A stretch of 12,788 nucleotides of DNA from NCBI GenBank assembly GCA_030636765.1, contig DAOVWI010000052.1, forward strand, positions 1-12,788. The letters run 5' to 3'. The DNA comes from Gemmatimonadales bacterium. GTDB lineage: Bacteria; Gemmatimonadota; Gemmatimonadetes; Palauibacterales; Palauibacteraceae. The position numbers and the translations under genes are program-made. This document shows positions 6,490 to 12,788 of the stretch, in pieces (the first letter of the stretch is position 1; every line of letters starts with the position of its first letter). Below the pieces are notes generated by a model. That model was not told the DNA's origin. It was given only the letters and a program-made list of their open reading frames with translations, and searched no databases.

Positions 6490-7933
6490 TTCGATCGAGC
6501 TCCGGCAGCTCGACGAGTACCGGTGGCTGCTTCCGCGAAGGGGCAAGATGCGGGTGGAGGGCCTCGTCTACGCGGACTCGCGGCTGATGGAGGACATCGG
6601 GGGCGACGAGGCGATTCGGCAGGTGGCGAACGTCGCGTGCCTGCCAGGCATCGTCGGCCGGTCCATCGGCATGCCGGATATTCACTGGGGCTACGGCTTC
6701 GCGATTGGCGGCGTTGCGGCGTTCGACCCCGATGAGGGCGGGGTCGTGAGCCCGGGGGGGGTCGGCTACGACATCAACTGCGGTGTCCGGCTCCTCCGCT
6801 CCGAGATCACAGTAGACGAGATGGGACCGCGCCTCAAGCGCCTGATGAACCAAATCATGCGGGACGTGCCGGCCGGCGTGGGTGCCAGCTACCGGAGCTC
6901 GGCGCTCGGCACGCCTGCCGTCCGCGAGGTCCTGACGCGGGGCGCGGCCTGGGCGGTCGACCAGGGGTACGGCACCGCGGACGACCTGGATCATATCGAG
7001 AGCGGCGGGATGCTCGAGGCAGCCGACGCCGACGCGGTCAGCGACCGGGCCGTGAAGCGCGGCCGGCCTCAGGTCGGTACGGTCGGCTCGGGCAACCACT
7101 TCATCGAGATCGGCTACGTGGAGGAGATCTACGACACGAAGGCTGCCGAGCGCCTCGGTCTGCACCCGCAGACCGTAACCGTCTTCATCCACTCGGGCTC
7201 ACGCGGCCTGGGACATCAGGTGTGCACCGACTATCTGGATGTGATGCTGGCCGCGGCGACAGCATACGGAATCGACCTCCCGGACCGGCAGCTGGCGTGC
7301 GCGCCACTCACCTCCCCCGAGGCGCGGAGCTACCTCGGCGCGATGTACGCCGCCGGCAACTACGCCTTCGCCAATCGGCAGGTGATGTCGCACCGCGTGC
7401 GCGAGGCGTTCAGCCGGATCTTCGAGCGCCCGTGGGAGGATCTCGGACTTCGGCTCGTCTACGATGTCGCCCACAACAACGCGAAGTGGGAGACCCACCA
7501 GGTCGAGGGGCGCGAACGCCGTCTTTGCGTGCATCGGAAGGGAGCCACGCGAGCCTTTCCGCCCGGCCATCCGGACGTGCCGGCGGCCTATCGCGACATC
7601 GGCCAGCCCGTGCTGATCCCGGGGGACATGGCCCGCTACTCCTACGTGCTCGTCGGGACCGAGGGCGCGTACGCGGAGACGTTCGGGAGCACGTGCCACG
7701 GGGCCGGACGCCGCATGAGCCGCCGAAAGGCCAAGAAGTCGGTGCGAGGCCGGGATCTGAAGCGGGAGTTCAGGGAGCTCGGGATCGAGGTACGGGCGTC
7801 GTCGTTCGCCACCGTCGCCGAAGAGATTCCGGAGGCGTACAAGGACGTGGCCGAGGTCGTGGACGTGGTCGATCGTGCCGGCATCGGGCGGAAAGTAGCC
7901 CGCCTGAAGCCACTCGGAGTGCTGAAGGGCTAG
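6470..7933 (+). CDS. rtcB: RNA-splicing ligase RtcB (tRNA-splicing ligase family)
   Basis: GTP- and Mn-dependent ligase that joins RNA 2',3'-cyclic phosphate or 3'-phosphate ends to 5'-OH ends, used in RNA repair and tRNA splicing. All active-site residues are present in the 487-residue protein: Asp101 and Cys104 in GYDINCGVRLL, His210 in GSGNHFIEIG, His241 in HSGSRGLGH, His335 in DVAHNNAKWE, and the guanylylated His410 in TCHGAGRRMSR. Their spacing mirrors the Pyrococcus enzyme. The C terminus DRAGIGRKVARLKPLGVLKG is intact. The GTG start at 6470 lies inside the end of archease, 3 nt after GGGAGG. No later start fits, because homology reaches LRQLDEYRWLLPR near residue 11. A run of eight G (6754-6761) falls within the conserved SPGGVGYD motif; the frame is intact here. 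No obvious terminator lies in the 45 bp before the convergent regulator gene. Confidence 0.97.
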   Translation: MSSSTSDSIELRQLDEYRWLLPRRGKMRVEGLVYADSRLMEDIGGDEAIRQVANVACLPGIVGRSIGMPDIHWGYGFAIGGVAAFDPDEGGVVSPGGVGYDINCGVRLLRSEITVDEMGPRLKRLMNQIMRDVPAGVGASYRSSALGTPAVREVLTRGAAWAVDQGYGTADDLDHIESGGMLEAADADAVSDRAVKRGRPQVGTVGSGNHFIEIGYVEEIYDTKAAERLGLHPQTVTVFIHSGSRGLGHQVCTDYLDVMLAAATAYGIDLPDRQLACAPLTSPEARSYLGAMYAAGNYAFANRQVMSHRVREAFSRIFERPWEDLGLRLVYDVAHNNAKWETHQVEGRERRLCVHRKGATRAFPPGHPDVPAAYRDIGQPVLIPGDMARYSYVLVGTEGAYAETFGSTCHGAGRRMSRRKAKKSVRGRDLKREFRELGIEVRASSFATVAEEIPEAYKDVAEVVDVVDRAGIGRKVARLKPLGVLKG

Positions 7934-7978
7934 CCGCGCATCGGCCAAGCCGCGGGTCGGCCCACGACAGCGGCCACC

Positions 7979-10270
7979 CTACGCCGTCAGGCCGATCCGC
8001 TGCAGAAGCGCGGGAAACCGCGGATCCGTCCGAAGGCTCTCGTAGGCCGGATCGACCGCCAGGAAGACCAACACCCAACAGCGCTCCTCCAGCGCCTTCT
8101 CGAGCCATCCGAACGCTGCGTCAGCATCGCCAAGCGCCGTGTGAACCAGGGCGTGGTAGTCCGGGAAGATCGGCGCGCGCTCGGCCTGCGGCTCCAGCTC
8201 CTCGTAGACGCTGCGGGCCTCATCCGTTCGCCCGGCCAAAGCGTGCGCCTGAGCGAGGCGCGCTACCATGCCCGGATGCCTATCCAACCTTGCCACCCAC
8301 TCCTCATAGAGGCCTATCGCATCCTCGAATCGACCGCTCTGCACGTACGCCGGCCCCAGAAACCAGGGAACGATCGCGAAGCCCGGATCCATCTCCAGAA
8401 CGCTCTCATACCGCTCGATCGCCCTCTCGTACCGGCCCGAGAAGTACTCTGCCCAGCCCAGTCCGACGGTTATGGTCAGAGAGAGCGGATCCAGCAGGTG
8501 GGCGCGCTCCAGCTCCTCGCGCGTCTCCTCCCGGCGGCCCATAGCCATCAAGAACTCGCCATACCAGTGGTGCACCGTCGGGTAGTCGGGGTTCAGGTCA
8601 ATGGCGCGCCGAAACTCCACCTCGGCACCTGGAAAGTCCCACTCGTACAGGAACTTGGCGTAAGCGTACGACGTGCAGGCCTCGGCCACGGAATCGTCGA
8701 GCTCCAGCGCCCTCTTGGCCGACAGCTGTATCCGGGAGTAGGCCTCCTCCGCGGAGATGTGCCGGTACCACCCCAGGAGGCTGTACGCGTCTGCGAGACC
8801 GGCATGCGCCTGCGCGTACCCCTCGTCGGCCGCGATCACCTTCTCGAACAGGCTGACGCTCTCCCAAAGCCCGCCGGTCGTCCGCTTATTCCAGAGGTAC
8901 CGGCCCTTCAGGTACAGCGTGTACGCCTCCAGGTCCTCCGTGTGGCCACGGACCAGTGGGGGCTGCATCTCGCCGAGAAGCTCCACGCGCAACCGGTCCA
9001 CGATGGTACGGGCAATCTCTTCCTGGACGGCAAAGATGTCCGCGAGTTCACGGTCGTATACGTCACTCCAGATCTGGAAGCCGTCGGTGGCGTCCACGAG
9101 CTGGACCGTGATGCGGACACGGTCCCCCTCCGACCTCACGCTTCCCTCGAGCACGGCGCCCACGTTCAGAAGCTTACCGATCGTCCGCACGTCTTCGGTG
9201 GTCTCCTTGAACCGGAAGGAGGACGTGCGGGCCGCGACCCGAAGCCCCTCTACCTTCGCGAGCGCCAAGATCAGCTCTTCGGCCACGCCGTCGCTGAAGT
9301 ACTCCTGACCGCCGCCCGCGCTCAGATCCGCGAACGGGAGCACGGCCACGGAAGAGGCGCCCGGCCCTGTCGCTCGCTTGGCCTCCGGGACCCCGGCATC
9401 GAGGTCCGCCTCCATCGCATCCCAGATCTCCACGGACTTCTTCGGAACCCTGGACGATGCCGGTGTCTGCGCCAATGCCGGGGCCGATGTCTCAGGGGCC
9501 GGCGCTGACTCCTGCCCCGAAGCCAGACCCGCGCTCCCGGGGAGAAGCGTCTCGCGAGCCCGGATCGCCGTGATCAGCTGCTGGGTCTGGAGCGACGGAT
9601 CCACTCCCAGCTCGTGGCGGAGCTTGGCCGCAAACTCCTCGTAGGCTCGGACGGCGGCGGCCCGATCTCCCACGCGATCGAGCAAGCTGACAAGCCTTCT
9701 CAGCCCGCCTTCGTTCTCCAGGGAATAGCCGGCCGCGCGCCGGGCCCACTCGGCCGCCGTGTCCTCCCTGCCGGCCGATTCCTCGGAATCCGCCAGCGTC
9801 CATGCGGCCTGAGCGGCGAGCCTGCGCAGCTTTGCGCGCTCCGCATCCAACCACTTCTCGAACTCGGGGGCTTCCGAGATGAAGAACCCCTCGAGCAGAT
9901 CCCCGCGGTAATGCTCCAGCGCGTCCTCGGAGCGCCCGGCCTCCACGGCTTCCATGAAGGCGGCGGCATCGCACCAGAGCTCTCCCGGATCCAGCGAGAG
10001 CTCCTCGTCCCCTGTCGTCACGAACACCGCCGGACCAACCGCGCGCCGCAGAACGTAGAGCGCCTGGTTCAGGGCGTGGCGCGCGCGGGCCTCGTCCATG
10101 TCGGGCCAGAACACCCCCAGCAGCGTGTCGCGGCGATGCGTCTCCCGCTCTCCGCAGGCAGCGAGGTACGCCAGAAGCGCGACGCGCTTCGGCTGCGCCA
10201 GAACCGATCGCAACGGTCGCCCATCATGCGCCTTCAGGGCCAGGGAACCCAGGGTGTAGAATCTGATCAT
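7979..10270 (-). CDS. SARP/BTAD-type transcriptional regulator with TolB-like and TPR domains
   Basis: A 763-residue cytoplasmic protein with three parts. Residues 1-95 resemble the OmpR-like winged helix of SARP regulators (MIRFYTLGSLALK start; LARHALNQALYVLRR-like recognition region near 62-76). Residues about 98-245 are a bacterial transcriptional activation domain (BTAD) made of helical repeats, ending ELGVDPSLQTQQLI. After an Ala/Pro/Ser-rich linker (250-305), residues 306-432 match the TolB/FlgO-like module often found in such regulators and in adenylate cyclase-like proteins (SVAVLPFADLS, YFSDGVAEELILALAK, VLEGSVRSEGDRVRITVQLVDA, IWSDVYDREL). Residues 445-763 are TPR repeats (for example AHAGLADAYSLLG and AIGLYEEWVARL) that probably bind a partner or ligand. 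No nucleotide-binding NB-ARC domain is seen. The ATG is preceded directly by an in-frame TAG and has no Shine-Dalgarno, so it may be leaderless. It is divergent from tonB, which is its most likely local target (inference). DNA target and signal are unknown. Confidence 0.88.
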   Translation of the reverse strand: MIRFYTLGSLALKAHDGRPLRSVLAQPKRVALLAYLAACGERETHRRDTLLGVFWPDMDEARARHALNQALYVLRRAVGPAVFVTTGDEELSLDPGELWCDAAAFMEAVEAGRSEDALEHYRGDLLEGFFISEAPEFEKWLDAERAKLRRLAAQAAWTLADSEESAGREDTAAEWARRAAGYSLENEGGLRRLVSLLDRVGDRAAAVRAYEEFAAKLRHELGVDPSLQTQQLITAIRARETLLPGSAGLASGQESAPAPETSAPALAQTPASSRVPKKSVEIWDAMEADLDAGVPEAKRATGPGASSVAVLPFADLSAGGGQEYFSDGVAEELILALAKVEGLRVAARTSSFRFKETTEDVRTIGKLLNVGAVLEGSVRSEGDRVRITVQLVDATDGFQIWSDVYDRELADIFAVQEEIARTIVDRLRVELLGEMQPPLVRGHTEDLEAYTLYLKGRYLWNKRTTGGLWESVSLFEKVIAADEGYAQAHAGLADAYSLLGWYRHISAEEAYSRIQLSAKRALELDDSVAEACTSYAYAKFLYEWDFPGAEVEFRRAIDLNPDYPTVHHWYGEFLMAMGRREETREELERAHLLDPLSLTITVGLGWAEYFSGRYERAIERYESVLEMDPGFAIVPWFLGPAYVQSGRFEDAIGLYEEWVARLDRHPGMVARLAQAHALAGRTDEARSVYEELEPQAERAPIFPDYHALVHTALGDADAAFGWLEKALEERCWVLVFLAVDPAYESLRTDPRFPALLQRIGLTA

Positions 10271-10400
10271 CTAGCTATACGACAACGAGTTACCATACGA
10301 TGCGCCTACTGCTCATTGCTCAGGTGACTTCCCCGTGACCGCACGGAGAGCCGGGCGTGACGACTCCGGCCGAAGTTGTGCAACGTACCGAGCAGGGGTG

Positions 10401-10425
10401 CGCCGTTCAAACGAATGAAACGGCG
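10401..10425. promoter_or_regulatory. Inverted repeat, candidate operator
   Basis: CGCCGTTCA (10401-10409) pairs with TGAA-A-CGGCG (10415-10425), a 9-bp stem with one unpaired A around the centre AACGAA. It lies about 130 bp from the regulator start and 241 bp from the TonB ATG, a suitable place for an operator. The binding protein is unknown; autoregulation by the divergent SARP protein is a guess. Confidence 0.4.
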
Positions 10426-10547
10426 GCGACGCTCGACACGTTGTTAAGGAAAGAAGAACGAGCAACACGTAACCGTCCGAGAGGCAAGGAGCACGTGATG
10501 TTGATGAGAGGGAGGGGTCTTCGGGTTTCAGGTGGCAGAGGAGCTTT

Positions 10548-10636
10548 CTCCGTGGGTGGAAGCGGTCGGGGGCGTAAAGAGGAGGAGGGGCCTCACCGTT
10601 CATCCCCGGGGGTCCCTCTCACTTTCGCCCACGGGG
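10548..10636 (+). promoter_or_regulatory. Potential structured 5' leader of tonB
   Basis: Positions 10548-10562 pair with 10622-10636 to form 15 consecutive base pairs, three of them G-U in the plus-strand RNA. The enclosed 59 nt can form an inner AGAGG/CCTCT stem. A smaller GGAG-CTTT-CTCC hairpin (10540-10551) would compete with the base of the long stem. The G-U pairs suit RNA sensing or attenuation better than a DNA operator. It matches no riboswitch class that I recognise, and I do not see a cobalamin-box consensus. It ends 29 nt before the TonB ATG. Confidence 0.45.
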
Positions 10637-10665
10637 CAGGCGACGCCGGAGCGGACGGGCGCCAC

Positions 10666-11307
10666 ATGCGAGCGGCCGCGAACGAGGCTTTCAAGCACGG
10701 CGGCGGGCGGCGGGCGGCGATAGGGCTGATCGCTGCCGTGCTGTTTCACGTAGCCGTCTTCGAGCTCTTCCCACAGATGCAGGCCGAAAGGCTCGGGGCG
10801 GCGGTAACGGCGCTCGAGACGATCGAGCTTCCGCCCGAGGTCCGGATCCCGCCGCCCCCGGAGCAGATCGCCCGGCCGGCCACCCCGAAGGTCGCGGCCG
10901 TGGAGGTGGATGAGAACGTGACCATCGCCCCAACCACCTTCGAGTCAAATCCGGTGGAGAACCTGGCGCCGCCCAAGACGGATGTGGATCCGTCGGCGCG
11001 CCCCAGCTTCATCCCTTATACGTTGGCTCCCGTTCTCCAGAACAAGAAGGAAGTGCTGACGTTCTTGCAGCGGGTGTATCCACCGATGATGAAGAGCGCC
11101 GGAGTGGGCGGTGCCGTCGTGCTGTGGCTGTACATCGACGAGCGGGGGCAGGTGCAGCGCACCGTCGTCGCCGAGTCGAGCGGCTTCGAGCAGCTGGACG
11201 CCGCGGCGGAGAAGGTGGCGTCCAAGATGCGGTGGAGCCCGGCGATGAACCGGGACAAGAAGACCGCCGTCTGGTTGTCTCAGGCAATCGATTTCTCGGT
11301 AACCTGA
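10666..11307 (+). CDS. TonB-family energy transducer
   Basis: TonB proteins couple the ExbB-ExbD proton-driven motor to outer-membrane receptors. The 213-residue protein has a short cytoplasmic N terminus, one membrane segment (about 16-35, AAIGLIAAVLFHVAVFELF with the characteristic His28), a proline-rich periplasmic stretch (56-72, ELPPEVRIPPPPEQI), and a C-terminal TonB domain (about 128-213). In that domain YPPMMKSAGVGGAVVLWLYIDERGQV, read as YPPMMKSAGV then GGAVVLWLYIDERGQV, carries the conserved YP and G-V-x-I-D-G-x-V pattern, followed by SSGFEQLDAAA and RWSPAMN. I chose the ATG at 10666 because the anchor then lies at the N terminus and codon use changes there. Its ribosome site is poor (GGAG 14 nt upstream). 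ATG 10498 with a good AAGGAG is the rival start and would give 269 residues. ExbB/ExbD are not in the window. The gene is probably co-transcribed with the small ORF downstream. Confidence 0.85.
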   Translation: MRAAANEAFKHGGGRRAAIGLIAAVLFHVAVFELFPQMQAERLGAAVTALETIELPPEVRIPPPPEQIARPATPKVAAVEVDENVTIAPTTFESNPVENLAPPKTDVDPSARPSFIPYTLAPVLQNKKEVLTFLQRVYPPMMKSAGVGGAVVLWLYIDERGQVQRTVVAESSGFEQLDAAAEKVASKMRWSPAMNRDKKTAVWLSQAIDFSVT

Positions 11308-11358
11308 CGCCCCGAACAAGGCGATAGATGGATTGATGGGAGGAAAGGGAGGACGATG

Positions 11359-11559
11359 ATGGATAACAAGAAGAGAATCAACACGAATCCTCTGATACAG
11401 CGACGCGAGGCAGGTCCGAATGGCACCGACACACGCAGCAAGGCCTTTCGAGGCAGGACGAGGCCCGGCGGGCTCATCCTCCGGTCGGGCCGGCGCTCGG
11501 GCCGGGGCTTCGGATGGAGGGGACCCTCGCCCGCCGGCGTCTCGCCCTTCTTCAGCTGA
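11359..11559 (+). CDS. Small, very basic hypothetical protein
   Basis: A 66-residue ORF of no family that I recognise. GGGAGG (11347-11352) lies 6 nt before the ATG at 11359; another ATG at 11356 is only 3 nt away and would add one Met. The N half is polar (MDNKKRINTNPLIQRREAG). The C half is rich in Gly-Arg (RSGRRSGRGFGWRG) and ends SPAGVSPFFS. By count it has 12 Arg and 3 Lys against 3 acidic residues. There is no signal peptide, membrane segment or cysteine. Third-position G/C is about 79%, consistent with coding. It lies 51 bp after tonB and 21 bp before a strong terminator, so it would sit at the end of the tonB transcript. It might be a nucleic-acid-binding or ribosome-associated micro-protein, a peptide precursor, or a chance frame. 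Confidence 0.5.
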   Translation: MDNKKRINTNPLIQRREAGPNGTDTRSKAFRGRTRPGGLILRSGRRSGRGFGWRGPSPAGVSPFFS

Positions 11560-11580
11560 GCTTTCGGACGCATTGACCCT

Positions 11581-11620
11581 GGGCGGGCTCGACGATCGGG
11601 CCCGCCCTTCCCGCCTTTTT
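11581..11620 (+). terminator. Hairpin terminator after tonB and the small ORF
   Basis: GGGCGGGCTCGA (11581-11592) pairs with TCGGGCCCGCCC (11596-11607), a 12-bp stem with one G-U pair and a CGA triloop. TTCCCGCC and five T (11616-11620) follow. The T-run is offset 8 nt from the stem, so termination may be less sharp than usual. The hairpin isolates the tonB unit from the dehydrogenase gene. Confidence 0.8.
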
Positions 11621-11653
11621 CAGCCGAAAACCTAGCTCCAGCACGAGCTCGGC

Positions 11654-12748
11654 ATGCCGATCCAAGCCGCGGTGATGACGGAGCCCGGAGCTCCGCTCGA
11701 GGTGTGGTCGCTCGATGATCCCGCTCTCGAGACGGGCAGCGTGCTACTGGAAACCATCTCCAGCGAGGTGTGCGGTACGGACGTGCACCTCCACCACGGC
11801 CGTCTCGCCGGCGTACCCTATCCAATCATTCCGGGTCATGTGAGCGTCGGGCGCGTGCTCGATGCCGTCGGCGTGGACGCCGACGCCACAGGAGCCACTC
11901 TGTCGCCAGGCGACACGGTCACGTTTTACGATGTCCACGAGGTGTGCGGCGCGTGCTGGCATTGCCTTGTGGCCCGGCAACCGAACCGATGCCCGAACCG
12001 CCGTGTCTACGGCATCACGTACTCGGCTCTGGACGGTCCTCTGGGAGGGTGGGCGGAACGCATTTACCTGAAGCCGGGGGTCAGGCTGCTGAAGCTCCCC
12101 GAGCCGCTTTCGGCCGATGACGTGATCGGGGGTGGCTGCGGCCTCTTCACCGGATTCGCCGCCGTGGAGCGGTCAGGCCTCCAGATGGCGGATACCGTGT
12201 TGGTTCAGGGCGCGGGGCCGGTCGGCCTCGCCACGGCCGCCTTTGCGGCGCTCAGGGGCGCCGCGCTCACGATCGTCATCGGCGCTCCCGACGATCGACT
12301 GGCACTCGCCCGCCGACTCGGGGCCGACCTGACGCTGTCGCTGGAGGATCAGCCCCCGGAGGAGCGCCTGCAGGCGATCCTGGATCTCACGGGCGGCAGA
12401 GGGGCCGACACGGTGATCGAGGCCAGCGGCAACCCGGCAGCGATCCCGGAGGGATTCGAGCTCCTGAGGGACGGCGGGACCTATGTGATCGCCGGACATT
12501 ACACGGACGCTGGACCGATCGAGCTCAACCCGCACCTCGCGATCAACCGGAAGCACGCGCAGGTGCGCGGCCAGTGGGGCACCGAGTTTCACCATATGTT
12601 CCGGGCCATCCGGATGCTCGCCAAGCACCACGACCGGCTGGATTTCGCGCAGATCATCGGCGGGCGGTACGGCCTGGATCAAGCCGAGCAGGCGCTGGAC
12701 GACGTGGCTTCCCTGCGGGTTCCCAAGGCGATCATCTCACCCAACTGA
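11654..12748 (+). CDS. Zinc-dependent medium-chain alcohol dehydrogenase-like protein
   Basis: A 364-residue medium-chain dehydrogenase/reductase that probably oxidises an alcohol or polyol with NAD(P); the substrate is unknown. An N-terminal GroES-like fold carries candidate catalytic zinc ligands Cys40 (EVCGTDVH), His62 (PGHVSVG) and Cys162 (GGGCGLFTG). Structural-zinc cysteines lie at 98, 101, 104 and 113; the last gap has eight residues where seven is usual. The Rossmann fold begins with GAGPVG at 186-191. IGAPDDR (209-215) has no acidic residue directly after the second strand, so NAD versus NADP preference is unclear. The usual GHE motif reads GHV: Val63 replaces the glutamate. The ATG at 11654 lies 33 bp after the terminator's T-run, has no clear ribosome site, and gives the expected family N terminus. 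The remaining 40 bp to the window end hold nothing I recognise. Confidence 0.9.
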   Translation: MPIQAAVMTEPGAPLEVWSLDDPALETGSVLLETISSEVCGTDVHLHHGRLAGVPYPIIPGHVSVGRVLDAVGVDADATGATLSPGDTVTFYDVHEVCGACWHCLVARQPNRCPNRRVYGITYSALDGPLGGWAERIYLKPGVRLLKLPEPLSADDVIGGGCGLFTGFAAVERSGLQMADTVLVQGAGPVGLATAAFAALRGAALTIVIGAPDDRLALARRLGADLTLSLEDQPPEERLQAILDLTGGRGADTVIEASGNPAAIPEGFELLRDGGTYVIAGHYTDAGPIELNPHLAINRKHAQVRGQWGTEFHHMFRAIRMLAKHHDRLDFAQIIGGRYGLDQAEQALDDVASLRVPKAIISPN

Positions 12749-12788
12749 CACCGCAGCGCCCGCGCACGCGTACGTGCCGGTCGTCTAC

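Larger units (their letters stand above)
10271..10665. other. Divergent spacer between the regulator and tonB
   Basis: A 395-bp gap holding the promoters of both genes. It contains a dyad at 10401-10425, a purine-rich tract (10446-10460), a good ribosome site AAGGAG at 10486-10491, and a possible long RNA stem at 10548-10636. An ATG at 10498, 6 nt after AAGGAG, is in frame with TonB through 56 codons. Those codons use G/C at the third position in only 35 of 56 and are rich in Gly/Arg, unlike TonB proper. The stretch is therefore more likely leader than coding, though a 56-residue extension or a leader peptide is not excluded. Confidence 0.55.

Noticed and set aside
7934..7978. Bidirectional terminator between rtcB and the regulator
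   Set aside because: Only a 5-bp CCGCG/CGCGG pairing with a 12-nt loop and no T-run on either strand.
7222..8544. A 440-residue plus-strand frame bridging the end of rtcB and the regulator
   Set aside because: Arg/Pro/Ser-rich text crossing two real genes that converge; no motif.
8141..10327. Plus-strand frames of 455 and 237 residues opposite the regulator
   Set aside because: Shadows of the SARP/TPR gene, whose minus-strand domains read continuously.
10640..10670. Cobalamin riboswitch before tonB, suggested by GCCACATG
   Set aside because: The match to the B12-box core is partial and overlaps the start codon, and the other conserved boxes are not seen.

Overview
The window is GC-rich bacterial chromosome, densely coded, with no mobile element, CRISPR array, rRNA or tRNA that I can see. 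The best guess for the organism is a Gemmatimonadota-like lineage. This is inference from the gene style: a SARP/BTAD regulator fused to a TolB-like domain and TPRs, TonB with a short N-terminal anchor, LVIVD and YVTN secreted propellers, and GTG starts. No taxonomic marker is present.

Layout. At the left edge on the minus strand lies a class I fructose-bisphosphate aldolase (19-1023). A divergent spacer of about 245 bp separates it from a plus-strand, probably operonic run (1270-7933) of five genes: an Ig-like/LVIVD beta-propeller lipid-free secreted protein, a second secreted YVTN-type propeller, a nicotinate phosphoribosyltransferase (NAPRT) broken by a one-base frameshift near 5580, archease, and the RNA ligase RtcB. 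The junctions are tight: a 4-bp GTGA overlap, a 52-bp gap, a 19-bp gap, and a 20-bp overlap. Two of the junctions carry short tandem duplications of the stop/start sequence. RtcB converges on a minus-strand 763-residue regulator (7979-10270). That regulator is divergent from a TonB-family gene (10666-11307), with a 395-bp spacer holding a dyad and a potential 15-bp RNA stem. A small very basic ORF (11359-11559) and a strong hairpin terminator follow TonB. A zinc-type medium-chain dehydrogenase (11654-12748) closes the window.

How the genes may work together. Archease and RtcB are an established RNA ligation pair (archease promotes RtcB guanylylation and turnover), and their overlap here fits coupled expression. 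NAPRT upstream would supply NAD precursors through the Preiss-Handler pathway, but this copy reads as truncated unless the missing base is a sequence error. The two exported propellers share a GTGA junction and recurring blade-start histidines, so they are candidates for a paired periplasmic or extracellular metal-binding or scaffold function. No function is known to me. The regulator and TonB share a spacer and may share control. The most unusual things to check are the paired propeller / NAPRT / archease / RtcB arrangement, the duplicated start junctions, the NAPRT frameshift, and the structured leader before TonB.
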